Shown here: positions 28,077 to 36,597 of the stretch, piece by piece
Numbering within the stretch: position 1 is the first letter of the stretch
Layout: each line of letters begins with the position of its first letter
Assembly (NCBI GenBank): GCA_034440155.1
Contig: JAWXBN010000062.1
Coordinates: 1 to 47,329 of the forward strand
Reading direction: 5' to 3'
DNA: 47,329 nt
DNA from: Verrucomicrobiota bacterium
GTDB lineage: Bacteria; Verrucomicrobiota; Verrucomicrobiia; JAWXBN01
Position numbers and translations under genes: made by a program
The notes under the pieces: generated by a model
Told to the model about the DNA's origin: nothing
Seen by the model: only the letters and a program-made list of their open reading frames with translations
Databases searched by the model: none

Positions 28077-28163
28077 CTCAAATCTCAGCATGACCCCTAT
28101 CCTCAAATCTCAGCATGACCCCTATCCTCAAATCTCAGCATGACCCCTATCCTGACCCCTATC
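28077..28163. repeat. Three exact tandem copies of a 25-bp unit plus a partial fourth
   Basis: The unit CTCAAATCTCAGCATGACCC followed by CTATC occurs at 28077-28101, 28102-28126 and 28127-28151 without mismatches. A 12-bp partial copy, CTGACCCCTATC, follows at 28152-28163, and CCTGACCCC recurs once more at about 28181-28190. No spacers separate the units, so this is not a CRISPR. Exact identity suggests recent slippage or duplication. Confidence 0.9.
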
Positions 28164-28288
28164 CCCGAATGGATCATAATCCCTGACCCCGCGCAAATTG
28201 CCCGTGCTGCTGGTGTAAGGCAGAGCAGAGTTTAACCGCAGATTAGCGTAGATTATCACAGGATCTTTTTCTACCACGAAGCTCCCGA

Positions 28289-28342
28289 AAGACACGAAGA
28301 TTTTTAAAATCCTCTTCGTTTTTAACTGCCACTTTGTGTCTT
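28289..28342. repeat. Imperfect inverted repeat with nested hairpin
   Basis: The arms AAGACACGAAG (28289-28299) and CTTTGTGTCTT (28332-28342) pair with one mismatch, and inside them ACGAAGATTTTT and AAAATCCTCTTCGT can pair as well. The long foldable shape in noncoding DNA resembles REP/MITE-like elements. No transposase is nearby. Confidence 0.55.
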
Positions 28343-28641
28343 GTAACTTTTCTCAGTTCACCCGGACTATGGTGTGCCTTTGTAAATAAGGCCCTGACTT
28401 TTCCCACCTCCCTTTGACCGTTAGCAAAGGCCTAAGCACTCGAACTCCACTGGAACGAGCATGCATCGGTTTATCTCGAATTTACGCCACTTCTTGATGA
28501 GAAAATTTGGACACCGATATTTGAGGCCGCAGGCCTCCGATTGTCTTCCATCCGGGCGAGACACCGACTCTTTTTGAAAGTTTATTCCCGACTTGGCATG
28601 CTGATATATGGCTCGCTATTGTTTGCATCATTTACAGTTCC

Positions 28642-29895
28642 TTAACCATAGACCTCATCGACAATATTGCGGGCGAGGGCGACCCAACGTCCGATACGGT
28701 CGGGTTCCCCGTTGAGTGTGTGGAGGTCTTTCATGGTGAGTTCGACGGCTAAGCCTTTGCTTGGGATGAGGAAGTCGCGCAGATTTTGGGCGATGACTTT
28801 TTCATCCCAGTTTGCACTGATAAAGGAGGGGTTTGGTTTGGCACTGAAGATATAATCTTTCCCGAGTTGTTGAGCCATAATATCCGGTTTAGCCCATGGA
28901 GAAACAGAAATACGGCGGAGGTTGGGGATTTGTTTGATTATCCGGACTCTTTTATCTAGACCTTCACAGCAACCGTAGGAAGAGAGGCCAAATCGGCTGA
29001 TCACCGGGAGTTGATAGGGGAAAATAAACTCTTCAAACATATCGGGGGCTACGCCCACGGTTTCTTGGGATTCACTGAGCCCCCAAAGGTCTTTGATCCT
29101 GACTTTATCGCCATCATGCCAGTCTTTTTGTGGGAGCAGATCCGTATATCCGACGCCCCCGGAGCCGACGAAGCTTTCATCATTATTCAGTGTTAAGAGT
29201 CCATTTGATTCGAGCCATTGTTGGATCCTGATATGGTCATCACGTAAAAAGGCCATGAGTTGGTGTAATTCATCAGGGGTATCATACATCGATAACATCA
29301 ATGGCTCCAGCCCGATCAAATCAATAGCGACAATGGTCAATCCTTGTGTCCACCAGTAATCCGAACGTAACTTGATCGGAGCGACCCCGCCATAAATGCT
29401 TTCCATGAGGAGGCGCATGGATCCTGTGGCATCACGGTCATAGGTGAGCTCGCGGAATTTGAGTTTGCCGAGGTCTTTGGTTAAATCCTTAATGGGTGCA
29501 TCCCAGACTTCACTGCCGTGACCAGCACCGTCATCACCCTTACGTTTGATGACCTCGACACCAAAATCGCTTTGATGAACGACACTGCCATAGGTAACTC
29601 GGGGGGCGAGCAAGTAATCATCCTTGGCCCGTTCCACATGGCAAATCTGGTCGAGTAGCCCTCGTTCTTGTTGTTTTGCCCATTCACCTTCACAGTGGAT
29701 GTCTCTGGGGGTAATGGCCAATCCGGCTTCGATAACAATCATGGGACGCTCGGGCTCGAGGCGATTGAACTTATTCCAAAGCCGCCGGAGCTCATCCATA
29801 TGAGGTGTCGTGGCCAACTCCATGACCCTGCCAGCGAGTCGACGGAGGCGTTCCCGGTCTTTTGTCGAAACTTCGGGAGTATTAGTCTGAGACAT
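28642..29895 (-). CDS. Uroporphyrinogen decarboxylase/cobalamin methyltransferase-like protein
   Basis: About 417 residues resembling the UroD-like superfamily that includes corrinoid methyltransferases rather than true HemE. Recognisable parts are RERLRRLAGRVMELA near the N-terminus, MIVIEAGLAITPRDIHCEGE, a central SMYDTPDELHQLMAFLRDDH, and SSYGCCEGLDKRVRIIKQIP then LRRISVSPWAKPD; the Cys pair in YGCCEG sits where such proteins bind metal or thiol. The substrate is unknown. Start is uncertain between ATGs at 29895 and 29919, neither with a good ribosome binding site. It may be expressed separately from dsbD, from which it is 105 bp away. Confidence 0.7.
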   Translation of the reverse strand: MSQTNTPEVSTKDRERLRRLAGRVMELATTPHMDELRRLWNKFNRLEPERPMIVIEAGLAITPRDIHCEGEWAKQQERGLLDQICHVERAKDDYLLAPRVTYGSVVHQSDFGVEVIKRKGDDGAGHGSEVWDAPIKDLTKDLGKLKFRELTYDRDATGSMRLLMESIYGGVAPIKLRSDYWWTQGLTIVAIDLIGLEPLMLSMYDTPDELHQLMAFLRDDHIRIQQWLESNGLLTLNNDESFVGSGGVGYTDLLPQKDWHDGDKVRIKDLWGLSESQETVGVAPDMFEEFIFPYQLPVISRFGLSSYGCCEGLDKRVRIIKQIPNLRRISVSPWAKPDIMAQQLGKDYIFSAKPNPSFISANWDEKVIAQNLRDFLIPSKGLAVELTMKDLHTLNGEPDRIGRWVALARNIVDEVYG

Positions 29896-30000
29896 GCGTA
29901 TCATTTTGGGTTTACCCATCCTAAAAGGAAAGCCTGCATCAAATCCAGTATGGGCTCATTCTGGATTATTTTGATCTTAATGGGCGGAATACTCTGGGTA

Positions 30001-32166
30001 TTATTTTTCCAAGATTGTTTTACGTAAAATTTCCTTAGTTAAAACCTCTGGCAAAATGACCGGTTGGGATAGACCGGGGGGGTAATAGAGATAGAGAGGA
30101 ACCCCTGATCGCCCGAATTCCTTGAGTGTAGCTGTAATTTGGGGGTTATAACTCGTCCAATCAGCAATAAGGAAAAGGACGTCTTTATCTTTAAATAAAT
30201 CTTGAATTTCTTCGGTCTTTAAAACAGCCCGTTCATTTACCTTACAAGACAGGCACCAATCCGCCGTGAAATCCACAAAGACAGCTTGTCCGTTTTTGAG
30301 TGCTTCTTGGACCCTTTGGGGGCTCCACTTGAGTGATGATGAGACAGTATTTTCTCCTGGCTTTTCAGGATTCGTTTTTAATGCGGGAATAACCAATGTC
30401 AAAAATCCAACCAAGGTAATGAGTAAGGCGATTAAAAATCCTGATTGTTTCCCTGTGACTTGAAATTTCCCATAAATCCAAAATCCAAAGGAGACTACGA
30501 GAAGGAAAAAGAGAACGAGTGTCGTCGCATCGCGCCCTTGTTGTGCATTAAATACCCAGATAAGCCAAATAGCAGTCGCCAGCATTGGAAATCCGAGGAA
30601 TTGTTTGGCGGTATTCATCCACGCACCGGGTTTGGGGAGGAATTTGAGGAGTGAGGGGAATGCGGAGAGGATGACATAGGGGGTGGCCAAACCGAGGCCA
30701 ATCGCCGTAAAAATCAGGATAATGACCCAAGCTGGTTGGACAAAAGCGAATCCCAGTGCAGCCCCCATGAATGGTGCGGTACAAGGTGTGGCTAAAACCA
30801 CAGCCAAGACCCCGTTAAAGAAAGCCCCAGAAACGCCGCTTTTTTGGGCAAGCTGCATCGTACTAGCGGTAGGAAAAAATAGGACCTCAAAAACACCAAA
30901 TAAATTCAGCGTGATTAATAGGCAAAGCGTGATCATGGCTAATACATAAGCAGGACTTTGGAACTGGAATCCCCATCCGATTTGATGGCCTGCAAATTGT
31001 ACAGCCAGTGTTGCAGCAGTAAGGCCCCACATGGAGATCAGTATTCCAAGAGCGAACCAGAGACCTAGTTTGAATGTTTGCCCCTTAGAATCTTGTGAAT
31101 GCTGGACAAAACTGATTATTTTCAGGGAAATGACAGGTAATACACAAGGCATGATATTGAGGATGATCCCACCAGCAAAGGCGAGTAGGAACATAAATGC
31201 AATTTGTATGGGGTAGGGGAGACTCTGATTTGAATCAGCGGATTGAGGTAAATGATCTTGATCAATGGCTGCCGATGTGAAAACTAATGGTAAATCAATG
31301 GCATAGGCGTATTTGGTGATTTTTCCTTTTGAATCCTTTATATCGATGCCAAGAATCCCTTTTAAGTCCAAAGATGCAACGTTCTGATGAGGAGTAATCG
31401 GTATTGCGACGACCATCATAGGTGAGTATTGCGCATCTTCCTTCACGATGATTTCAGCATTTTGCGGGCCGTTATTTTCAGTGAAGGGGAAGAATTTTAT
31501 TTTTTCAAAACTACCGTTATTATGTTCTAAATCGAAGGGAATAACCACCAGAGCATCATAATGTCCGTCGGGTAACTTGAGCAATTTGCCGAGCTTTGCC
31601 CCATCCTTCGGTTTTTCTCCATATTGCTGAAACAACACCGCATCTTTGGTGGATAATGGATGTCCTGAAACTTTAAGGGAAATGGAAAGTAGGGCTCCTC
31701 CTGGAATACAGGTTTCGTTACAAACGAGCCATTCGGTTTTAGCTTTTATCTCGATTCTTTCACCGGGCTTAGCAGTATCGGGAATTTTCACCCGGGACAT
31801 AAGGATCGTTTCTTTCCCATAACCAAACCCAACAATTCCCCCATAAATAAACCATGAAGGAATCGGATAGAGAGTGGGGGAGAAAGTGACTCCAGCGGTC
31901 GATGAAGACCATTGGATATCCGTAGGAATCCCGCTTTCCCCGGGATTTGACCAATATATATGCCAATGGTCTCTGATATTGAATTTCACGCCAACGAGGA
32001 ACTCTTGGCCGGGGGAAACAGTCTCAAACTCCGAGAGAAGATTCTCCTGAACCAATTCCGCTGAAGTCGGCGCTTTCGAGGCTGGAGCAAATTGTGTAAA
32101 TGAAAAAAGTAAGATAGCAGAGATGCTTAAACAACGAATAAAACTTTTCGATAGAGACAGAATCAT
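30001..32166 (-). CDS. DsbD/ScsB-type thiol:disulfide interchange protein
   Basis: A 721-residue membrane protein that passes electrons from cytoplasmic thioredoxin to the periplasm. It has a signal peptide (about residues 1-31), an N-terminal periplasmic domain with the Cys pair EWLVCNETCIPGG, a membrane domain of about eight spans (about residues 315-610) with the Cys-containing NIMPCVLPVISLK and ATPCTAPFMGAALGF, and a C-terminal thioredoxin domain with DFTADWCLSCKVNERAVL. All three redox pairs are therefore present. The N-terminal domain is longer than in E. coli DsbD, more like ScsB. No partner oxidoreductase is next to it. Confidence 0.92.
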   Translation of the reverse strand: MILSLSKSFIRCLSISAILLFSFTQFAPASKAPTSAELVQENLLSEFETVSPGQEFLVGVKFNIRDHWHIYWSNPGESGIPTDIQWSSSTAGVTFSPTLYPIPSWFIYGGIVGFGYGKETILMSRVKIPDTAKPGERIEIKAKTEWLVCNETCIPGGALLSISLKVSGHPLSTKDAVLFQQYGEKPKDGAKLGKLLKLPDGHYDALVVIPFDLEHNNGSFEKIKFFPFTENNGPQNAEIIVKEDAQYSPMMVVAIPITPHQNVASLDLKGILGIDIKDSKGKITKYAYAIDLPLVFTSAAIDQDHLPQSADSNQSLPYPIQIAFMFLLAFAGGIILNIMPCVLPVISLKIISFVQHSQDSKGQTFKLGLWFALGILISMWGLTAATLAVQFAGHQIGWGFQFQSPAYVLAMITLCLLITLNLFGVFEVLFFPTASTMQLAQKSGVSGAFFNGVLAVVLATPCTAPFMGAALGFAFVQPAWVIILIFTAIGLGLATPYVILSAFPSLLKFLPKPGAWMNTAKQFLGFPMLATAIWLIWVFNAQQGRDATTLVLFFLLVVSFGFWIYGKFQVTGKQSGFLIALLITLVGFLTLVIPALKTNPEKPGENTVSSSLKWSPQRVQEALKNGQAVFVDFTADWCLSCKVNERAVLKTEEIQDLFKDKDVLFLIADWTSYNPQITATLKEFGRSGVPLYLYYPPGLSQPVILPEVLTKEILRKTILEK

Positions 32167-32357
32167 AGCTCCAAATTATACACCATTTAAGGAAAAACCA
32201 CTCAAAAACATTACCATGATTTTCCGGCTGTACTAAACCAATCAGTGATTCCCCTGTTTTACCCCCAAGGATTTAGCATGGGTATCTTAGGTGAATTTTA
32301 TAGCTCCTACCTGAGTAAAATGGTGAATTAAAACGAGGAAAGATAAAATGAATAGAC

Positions 32358-33287
32358 TCAGCAAATCTGTCCGCGTTTTCCCGCCACACCATGGGCGATC
32401 GGGTTTTCGCCAATCCATCGTTCATCAATAGGCTCTGAAGCAAGTTGATAACGGGTATCCGAAGACAGGCGTATCTTTTCCGTTTGATTATCGAGCGAAG
32501 AATGGATCATACGCATGCCAAAACTAAGAAAATCACCCACTTTGAAATCAGCGCTAAGCCAACGCCCCCCGATTTTATTTTGTAGCCTTGCAGCACTATT
32601 ACTCAAGGCGCCGCTAAAAGTAAATTGCGGCCAACTTTTTTTACCGGACTCGATATCTTTAGCATCACTGAAATTCGTACAGTATGTATCTACATCACGA
32701 TCCAAGTAACGTTTGATCATGGGAGATTTCTTATGAGAGTCTTCAAGGACCATAATTGTTCCCATCTCCATCGGGGTATCGCCATACGGCACCCATGCTG
32801 TGAATAAATTGCTTGTTCCGCGTCCCATATAAACGATATCACAATGAGGATTGATTCCAGGCAATCCGCCTGAAACAGCCCTTAACCAACGAAAATCAAA
32901 ATGTCTCACTTCTCCCCCAAGTAACCGTTGGTAAAAGGCCATCATCGTCTGACCAAAAACGACGTTTTTAAGAGCAACACTGCCCATGGCATATTCAGGA
33001 GCAAAACCGATTTTTTTCTCTGGATGAGAGATTCCCTCCATCAACGGAAAATCGGGATGCACAAAACCGTCCTTGGCCATTTTCTCCAAAAGTTCACGAC
33101 GTGCCTCAATAACATCATCGTGGTTTAAAACACCTTTGAAGTAGAGATAACCATCTTCTGACATGCGCTGACGTATCTCTAAAGGATTACTAAAAATATC
33201 TGATGAATCTCTTAAAGAACCAAAATGCTCGGGAGAAGCATTGATGATTTCCCCATGGTTCTTTTGTGTTAAAATAGATGTATTCAT
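32358..33287 (-). CDS. Phytanoyl-CoA dioxygenase (PhyH) family protein
   Basis: A 309-residue Fe(II)/2-oxoglutarate-dependent oxygenase. The double-stranded beta-helix carries the metal motif as GINPHCDIVYMGRG (HxD), the distal His probably in GMRMIHSSLDN and the 2-oxoglutarate-binding Arg in KIRLSSDTRYQLASEP. The N-terminus has EDGYLYFKGVLNHDDV, typical of the family. The substrate is unknown. It is divergent from the AraC gene with 74 bp in between, so it is the probable target of that regulator. Confidence 0.88.
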   Translation of the reverse strand: MNTSILTQKNHGEIINASPEHFGSLRDSSDIFSNPLEIRQRMSEDGYLYFKGVLNHDDVIEARRELLEKMAKDGFVHPDFPLMEGISHPEKKIGFAPEYAMGSVALKNVVFGQTMMAFYQRLLGGEVRHFDFRWLRAVSGGLPGINPHCDIVYMGRGTSNLFTAWVPYGDTPMEMGTIMVLEDSHKKSPMIKRYLDRDVDTYCTNFSDAKDIESGKKSWPQFTFSGALSNSAARLQNKIGGRWLSADFKVGDFLSFGMRMIHSSLDNQTEKIRLSSDTRYQLASEPIDERWIGENPIAHGVAGKRGQIC

Positions 33288-33330
33288 CGATAAATATTAT
33301 CTTGTTTACTTGAAAAATGAATGGCTTGTT

Positions 33331-33361
33331 TGGTATTCTATATGTATAAAATGGTATTATA
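33331..33361. promoter_or_regulatory. Direct repeat TGGTATTNTA, candidate AraC-family operator
   Basis: TGGTATTCTA (33331-33340) and TGGTATTATA (33352-33361) match at nine of ten positions and start 21 bp apart, two helical turns, as expected for the two DNA-binding halves or monomers of an AraC-type regulator. They lie between phyH and araC, directly before the araC start codon, and about 44-74 bp upstream of the phyH start. Confidence 0.45.
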
Positions 33362-34204
33362 ATGAATAGTATGAATTTTCATGAGCGACTCCTGAATCAT
33401 CATAATACAAAGCTTGGAAGCATATCCATGAGTGGTTACATCCCCAAAGCCACGGGTATAAGTAAGAAAAAAATGCGTCTTTTGGGAAAATATGCCGTTG
33501 TCTATATTTTAAAAGGAAAGGGGAGGTTTGGAGATAATCTCAGTCATGATATTAGTTTTAAAGAAGGAAGTCTCCTTTATCTTTTTCCAAAAGTCTCACA
33601 TTTTTATGAACCGATCGATGAAGAGTCTTGGGAGGAGATCCATTTCATATTTTCCGGTCCCCAATTCGACTTCCTAGAAAAACGAGGAATCCTTGATCCT
33701 CAAAATCCCGTTCGACAGCTTGAACCGATTTCATACTGGCGTAATCGATTCTTTGAATTAATCGGAAACCCGAAATGTTCAAATGAACGTCAAGGCCTAG
33801 GTGAGGTGCTCAAACTATCTGGAATACTTTCTGAAATTGATTGTTTAGAGGGTTATCAAAATCATGAGCTTACTGAAGATGCTGTATGGTTAGATCGTGC
33901 AAAAAGCCTCATAATAAATTATCAACAAGTTGATATTGATTATAATAGTATATCCCGCCGGATGAATCTCTCATATGAGACATTCAGAAAACGATTTACT
34001 GGACTGGCAGGGTTATCTCCTGGCCGCTACCATGTGCGTATACTCATGGAAAAGGCAGTATCCCTGATCATTCATGATCGTTTAAGCAATAAGGCTATCG
34101 CGGATGAACTTGGTTTTTGTGATGAATTCCACTTTTCCAAACGTTTTCGTTCTGTTATGGGAATGAGCCCGCGTGCTTATCGACTTTACTTGCCGACACC
34201 ATGA
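33362..34204 (+). CDS. AraC family transcriptional regulator
   Basis: A 280-residue regulator with an N-terminal cupin-like sensing domain (YAVVYILKGKGRFGD, SLLYLFPKVSHFYEP) and a C-terminal pair of helix-turn-helix motifs (about residues 185-278): ISRRMNLSYETFRKRFTGLA and KAIADELGFCDEFHFSKRFR, followed by GMSPRAYR. Carbohydrate-type ligands are common for the family, but the ligand is unknown here. The start is 33362 or the ATG at 33371. Base composition is more AT-rich than the housekeeping genes around, and no GCAAWTTGC word lies within it, hinting at transfer. Confidence 0.92.
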   Translation: MNSMNFHERLLNHHNTKLGSISMSGYIPKATGISKKKMRLLGKYAVVYILKGKGRFGDNLSHDISFKEGSLLYLFPKVSHFYEPIDEESWEEIHFIFSGPQFDFLEKRGILDPQNPVRQLEPISYWRNRFFELIGNPKCSNERQGLGEVLKLSGILSEIDCLEGYQNHELTEDAVWLDRAKSLIINYQQVDIDYNSISRRMNLSYETFRKRFTGLAGLSPGRYHVRILMEKAVSLIIHDRLSNKAIADELGFCDEFHFSKRFRSVMGMSPRAYRLYLPTP

Positions 34205-34243
34205 GTTTTTATCTATCCTTGACTGAAATCAAAAATTTAACCT

Positions 34244-35026
34244 ATGGATTCTAGCCAAATCATCATTATCATAGCGGGATTTGCTGCCGGGCTGATGAAT
34301 TCGGTAGCGGGTGGGGGAACCATTCTTACTTATCCGGCTCTTCTTGCTGCTGGATTGACGCCGATCGAGGCGAACGCCACGAGCACAGTGGCCTTGTTGG
34401 CAGGGATCCTTAGTAGCATCGGGGGGTACCGGAAAAGGATTGGAACTGTCACTTTATGGCTGAAGACTTTTATTCCGGTCAGTGTGATCGGAGGATTATT
34501 TGGCGCGGTTCTCCTCTTGCAGACGCCCGAGAAGACTTTTGGGATTTTGGCACCATTTTTGATCATGGGTGCAACGGTACTTTTTGGGTTCCAAGGACTC
34601 CTTCAAAAGATATTTAATCCGACAAAGTGTGCCCCGAAAAATTTGGAGGAATCAAAAAAATGGTGGATCATCTCAATCGGGATCCAACTCTTGGTGTCTA
34701 TTTATGGGGGATATTTTGGGGCCGGTATCGGGATTATGATGTTAGCATCTCTGAGTATACTGGGATTTCAGGACATCCATGAGATGAATACAGTTAAAAC
34801 CATCCTCGCATTTGCTATTAATGTCATCGCAGCAGTGTATTTTATTCTCTTTGCGCCAATTGCCTGGATGAATGTCATCTTATTAGCTTGTGGAGCTTTT
34901 ACAGGTGGTTATCTAGGGGCGGTTATCGCCCAAAGTGTCAATCAAAAGTTTGTCCGCTTGTTTGTCGTTTTGATTGGCTGTATTATCACTCTGAATCTCT
35001 TTTATAAACAATTCTTTACCCCATAA
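34244..35026 (+). CDS. TauE/SafE family membrane permease
   Basis: 260 residues with about eight hydrophobic segments in two repeated halves. Each half has the family motif: AGLMNSVAGGGTILTYPALL near the N-terminus and YGGYFGAGIGIMMLASLS in the middle. Members export or import small sulfonates, sulfite or other organic anions; the substrate is not predictable. It is 39 bp after araC and 14 bp before the unknown gene, so the three may share a transcript. Confidence 0.9.
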   Translation: MDSSQIIIIIAGFAAGLMNSVAGGGTILTYPALLAAGLTPIEANATSTVALLAGILSSIGGYRKRIGTVTLWLKTFIPVSVIGGLFGAVLLLQTPEKTFGILAPFLIMGATVLFGFQGLLQKIFNPTKCAPKNLEESKKWWIISIGIQLLVSIYGGYFGAGIGIMMLASLSILGFQDIHEMNTVKTILAFAINVIAAVYFILFAPIAWMNVILLACGAFTGGYLGAVIAQSVNQKFVRLFVVLIGCIITLNLFYKQFFTP

Positions 35027-35040
35027 ATAACACGATCCAT

Positions 35041-35622
35041 ATGAAATTTTATTCATCACACACTGACCGGTTACTGATTAAGTATCAGCTTGGCGATTTA
35101 CTGGATAAAGTAATTGTTACTGATTTTCAATGGGAAGCCAAAGATAGAATTACCAAGAGCAAAATATCAGAAATAATTGGTGTAGAGACTGATATGGTAA
35201 CTAATTACTCATTAATAGTAAAATCTCTTCTTTTTTATCTATATGACTGTAATAAGTTCGCAAGAGACTTGATTACAGGTATTTCTGATTCTTATTCATG
35301 GTATATCCAGTCCATGTGTTACCGCCGCGAAGGTGAATTTTCCCTTGCCCGAAAATTCCAAGATCGGGTCGATCAGCTTGGCTTTTATGCTGATCTCCAT
35401 AAGAAAGTGTCTCTCCGTTATGATCTCTATGCCCGTCAGCCAATGTGGGATCCCTATCTCCTGATTAAAGAAATGGAAATGTATAAATTTGGGGAGAGGG
35501 AACTCGAACCACAACTCAAAGAAATTCTAAGGCTGGAATGGGAAATCATTTTTGATACATGCTGGGATAAGGCACAAGCTGAGATATCGGAGGCAATTAA
35601 AAAAACTGATAAAACCCTGTAA
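35041..35622 (+). CDS. Protein of unknown function, 193 residues
   Basis: I do not recognise this gene. The predicted protein is soluble, mainly helical and rich in aromatic and charged residues. The central part, SWYIQSMCYRREGEFSLARK followed by FQDRVDQLGFYADLHKK, looks TPR-like, with one repeat-sized helix pair. A second conserved-looking segment is YDLYARQPMWDPYLLIKEME. There is no signal peptide or membrane span. The N-terminal third is markedly AT-rich in its codons compared with the C-terminal part. It follows the TauE/SafE gene after 14 bp and may be co-transcribed. Confidence 0.7.
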   Translation: MKFYSSHTDRLLIKYQLGDLLDKVIVTDFQWEAKDRITKSKISEIIGVETDMVTNYSLIVKSLLFYLYDCNKFARDLITGISDSYSWYIQSMCYRREGEFSLARKFQDRVDQLGFYADLHKKVSLRYDLYARQPMWDPYLLIKEMEMYKFGERELEPQLKEILRLEWEIIFDTCWDKAQAEISEAIKKTDKTL

Positions 35623-35752
35623 TAATCGGTATTTCGACGCATATTAATATATGCACAATTTATATATAGCAAAGTACATAAAACGCCTGAAACTCCCCTA
35701 TACGAAGATAAATCATGTGTACATCATACGACTGAGGAAATTCTATTGGCTC

Positions 35753-36226
35753 CTAACAAATTCCCTGCTTTTTAGCCAGTTCGCATAGTTTTTGGTCGAG
35801 GATGCGGATGCGGCGGCTGAGATCGCGGGCGAGATTCATCATGATGACGGTGAAAATATGATGGTTATCGCGGAGTATATGGAGGAGATCTTTATTGGAT
35901 AGGCTGACAGTTCGACATGGAGTAAGGGTTTTGATGGTGGCGGAACGGGATTGAGTGTCAATGAGCTCCATTTCACCAAAAGTGGCCCCTTCGGGGAGTT
36001 TGGCGACTTCAATGAGGTCATTAAGACCTTCGAGCTGCTTGAGGACTTGCACTTCTCCAGTAAGTAAGCAATAAACCCGGTCCCCGATTTCCCCTTCCCT
36101 GATAATCTTTTCCCCCTTCAGGAAGGACTCTTCTTTCAAATACCCCGTCATAAACTTTAATTCCTCATCTGAGAGCCCTCCGAATAGCGGATAGTTTTCC
36201 AGATGCTCAATGAGGGGTGTAAACAT
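35753..36226 (-). CDS. Cyclic-nucleotide-binding domain protein
   Basis: About 157 residues consisting of one cNMP-binding beta-roll: PLFGGLSDEELKFMTGYL, KIIREGEIGDRVYCLLTGEV, then the phosphate-binding cassette FGEMELIDTQSRSATIK. The C-terminal helix continues to residue 157 without a DNA-binding helix-turn-helix, so this is a stand-alone sensor, not a full Crp. FGEMELI replaces the usual FGExALL, and the Arg that contacts the phosphate is present (SRSAT). The ATG at 36226 was chosen because the longer frame would run into the neighbouring CRM-domain gene. Ligand and partner are unknown. Confidence 0.85.
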   Translation of the reverse strand: MFTPLIEHLENYPLFGGLSDEELKFMTGYLKEESFLKGEKIIREGEIGDRVYCLLTGEVQVLKQLEGLNDLIEVAKLPEGATFGEMELIDTQSRSATIKTLTPCRTVSLSNKDLLHILRDNHHIFTVIMMNLARDLSRRIRILDQKLCELAKKQGIC

Positions 36227-36254
36227 GATACTATTTTTGCCTTTAGGTACAGGA

Positions 36255-36557
36255 TCAAATGGATATCTTACGTTTCTTCTGATCAGGGTTTTGCCGAAAA
36301 ATAACAAAGACATTACCCACGAGTGTCACGAGATGGGCCTCCATGGCTTGGGCGATTTTTGGGGCGAGTGTTTTCCTCTCATCCTTGAATTGGATGAATT
36401 TTCCTTTCACGAGTTCCCTCTGATCCAGCATCCGGTCCAGTTCCCCATAAAAATCTTCGGATAACCCGTTTTTACCAACCATAATCGTCGGGTCAATCGT
36501 CTGGGCTTTTGAACGCAATTTGCGTAATTGGATTTGAGTGAGGGAGTTTTCGGGCAT
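36255..36557 (-). CDS. YhbY/CRS1-YhbY (CRM) domain RNA-binding protein
   Basis: A 100-residue single CRM-domain protein. It shows LTQIQLRKLRSKAQTIDPTI, the GxxG-type loop VGKNGLSEDFYGELDRML, LVKGKFIQFKDERKTLAP and HLVTLVGNVFVIFRQ. E. coli YhbY associates with pre-50S ribosomal subunits, and a similar role in ribosome assembly is likely. It sits 28 bp upstream of the cyclic-nucleotide-binding gene. Confidence 0.93.
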   Translation of the reverse strand: MPENSLTQIQLRKLRSKAQTIDPTIMVGKNGLSEDFYGELDRMLDQRELVKGKFIQFKDERKTLAPKIAQAMEAHLVTLVGNVFVIFRQNPDQKKRKISI

Positions 36558-36597
36558 AGGGTATTTTTTCTTTGGGGCGAGCTTGTGAATACAGTGT

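Larger units (their letters stand above)
27694..28641. other. Gene-free, repeat-containing island downstream of tRNA-Pro
   Basis: About 950 bases with no convincing coding frame on either strand. It holds a three-copy 25-bp tandem repeat, an imperfect inverted repeat, a GCAAATTGC word (28193) and a short perfect hairpin GAGGCC-GCA-GGCCTC (28523-28537). The CCACGAAG...ACACGAAG stretch around 28274-28299 looks like a dispersed intergenic repeat. I could not find a second copy of the tRNA 3' end, so there is no evidence of a complete integrated element; a decayed insertion site is possible. Confidence 0.6.

Noticed and set aside
28077-28163. CRISPR-like repeats
   Set aside because: The three 25-bp units are directly adjacent without spacers, and no cas gene is present.
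27617-28641. Integrated element using tRNA-Pro as attachment site
   Set aside because: I found neither an integrase nor a second copy of the tRNA 3' end, so an element cannot be claimed.
28642-29895. True uroporphyrinogen decarboxylase HemE
   Set aside because: The N-terminal HemE substrate motif is absent and the length (about 417) exceeds HemE (about 350); it fits the wider UroD-like methyltransferase group.
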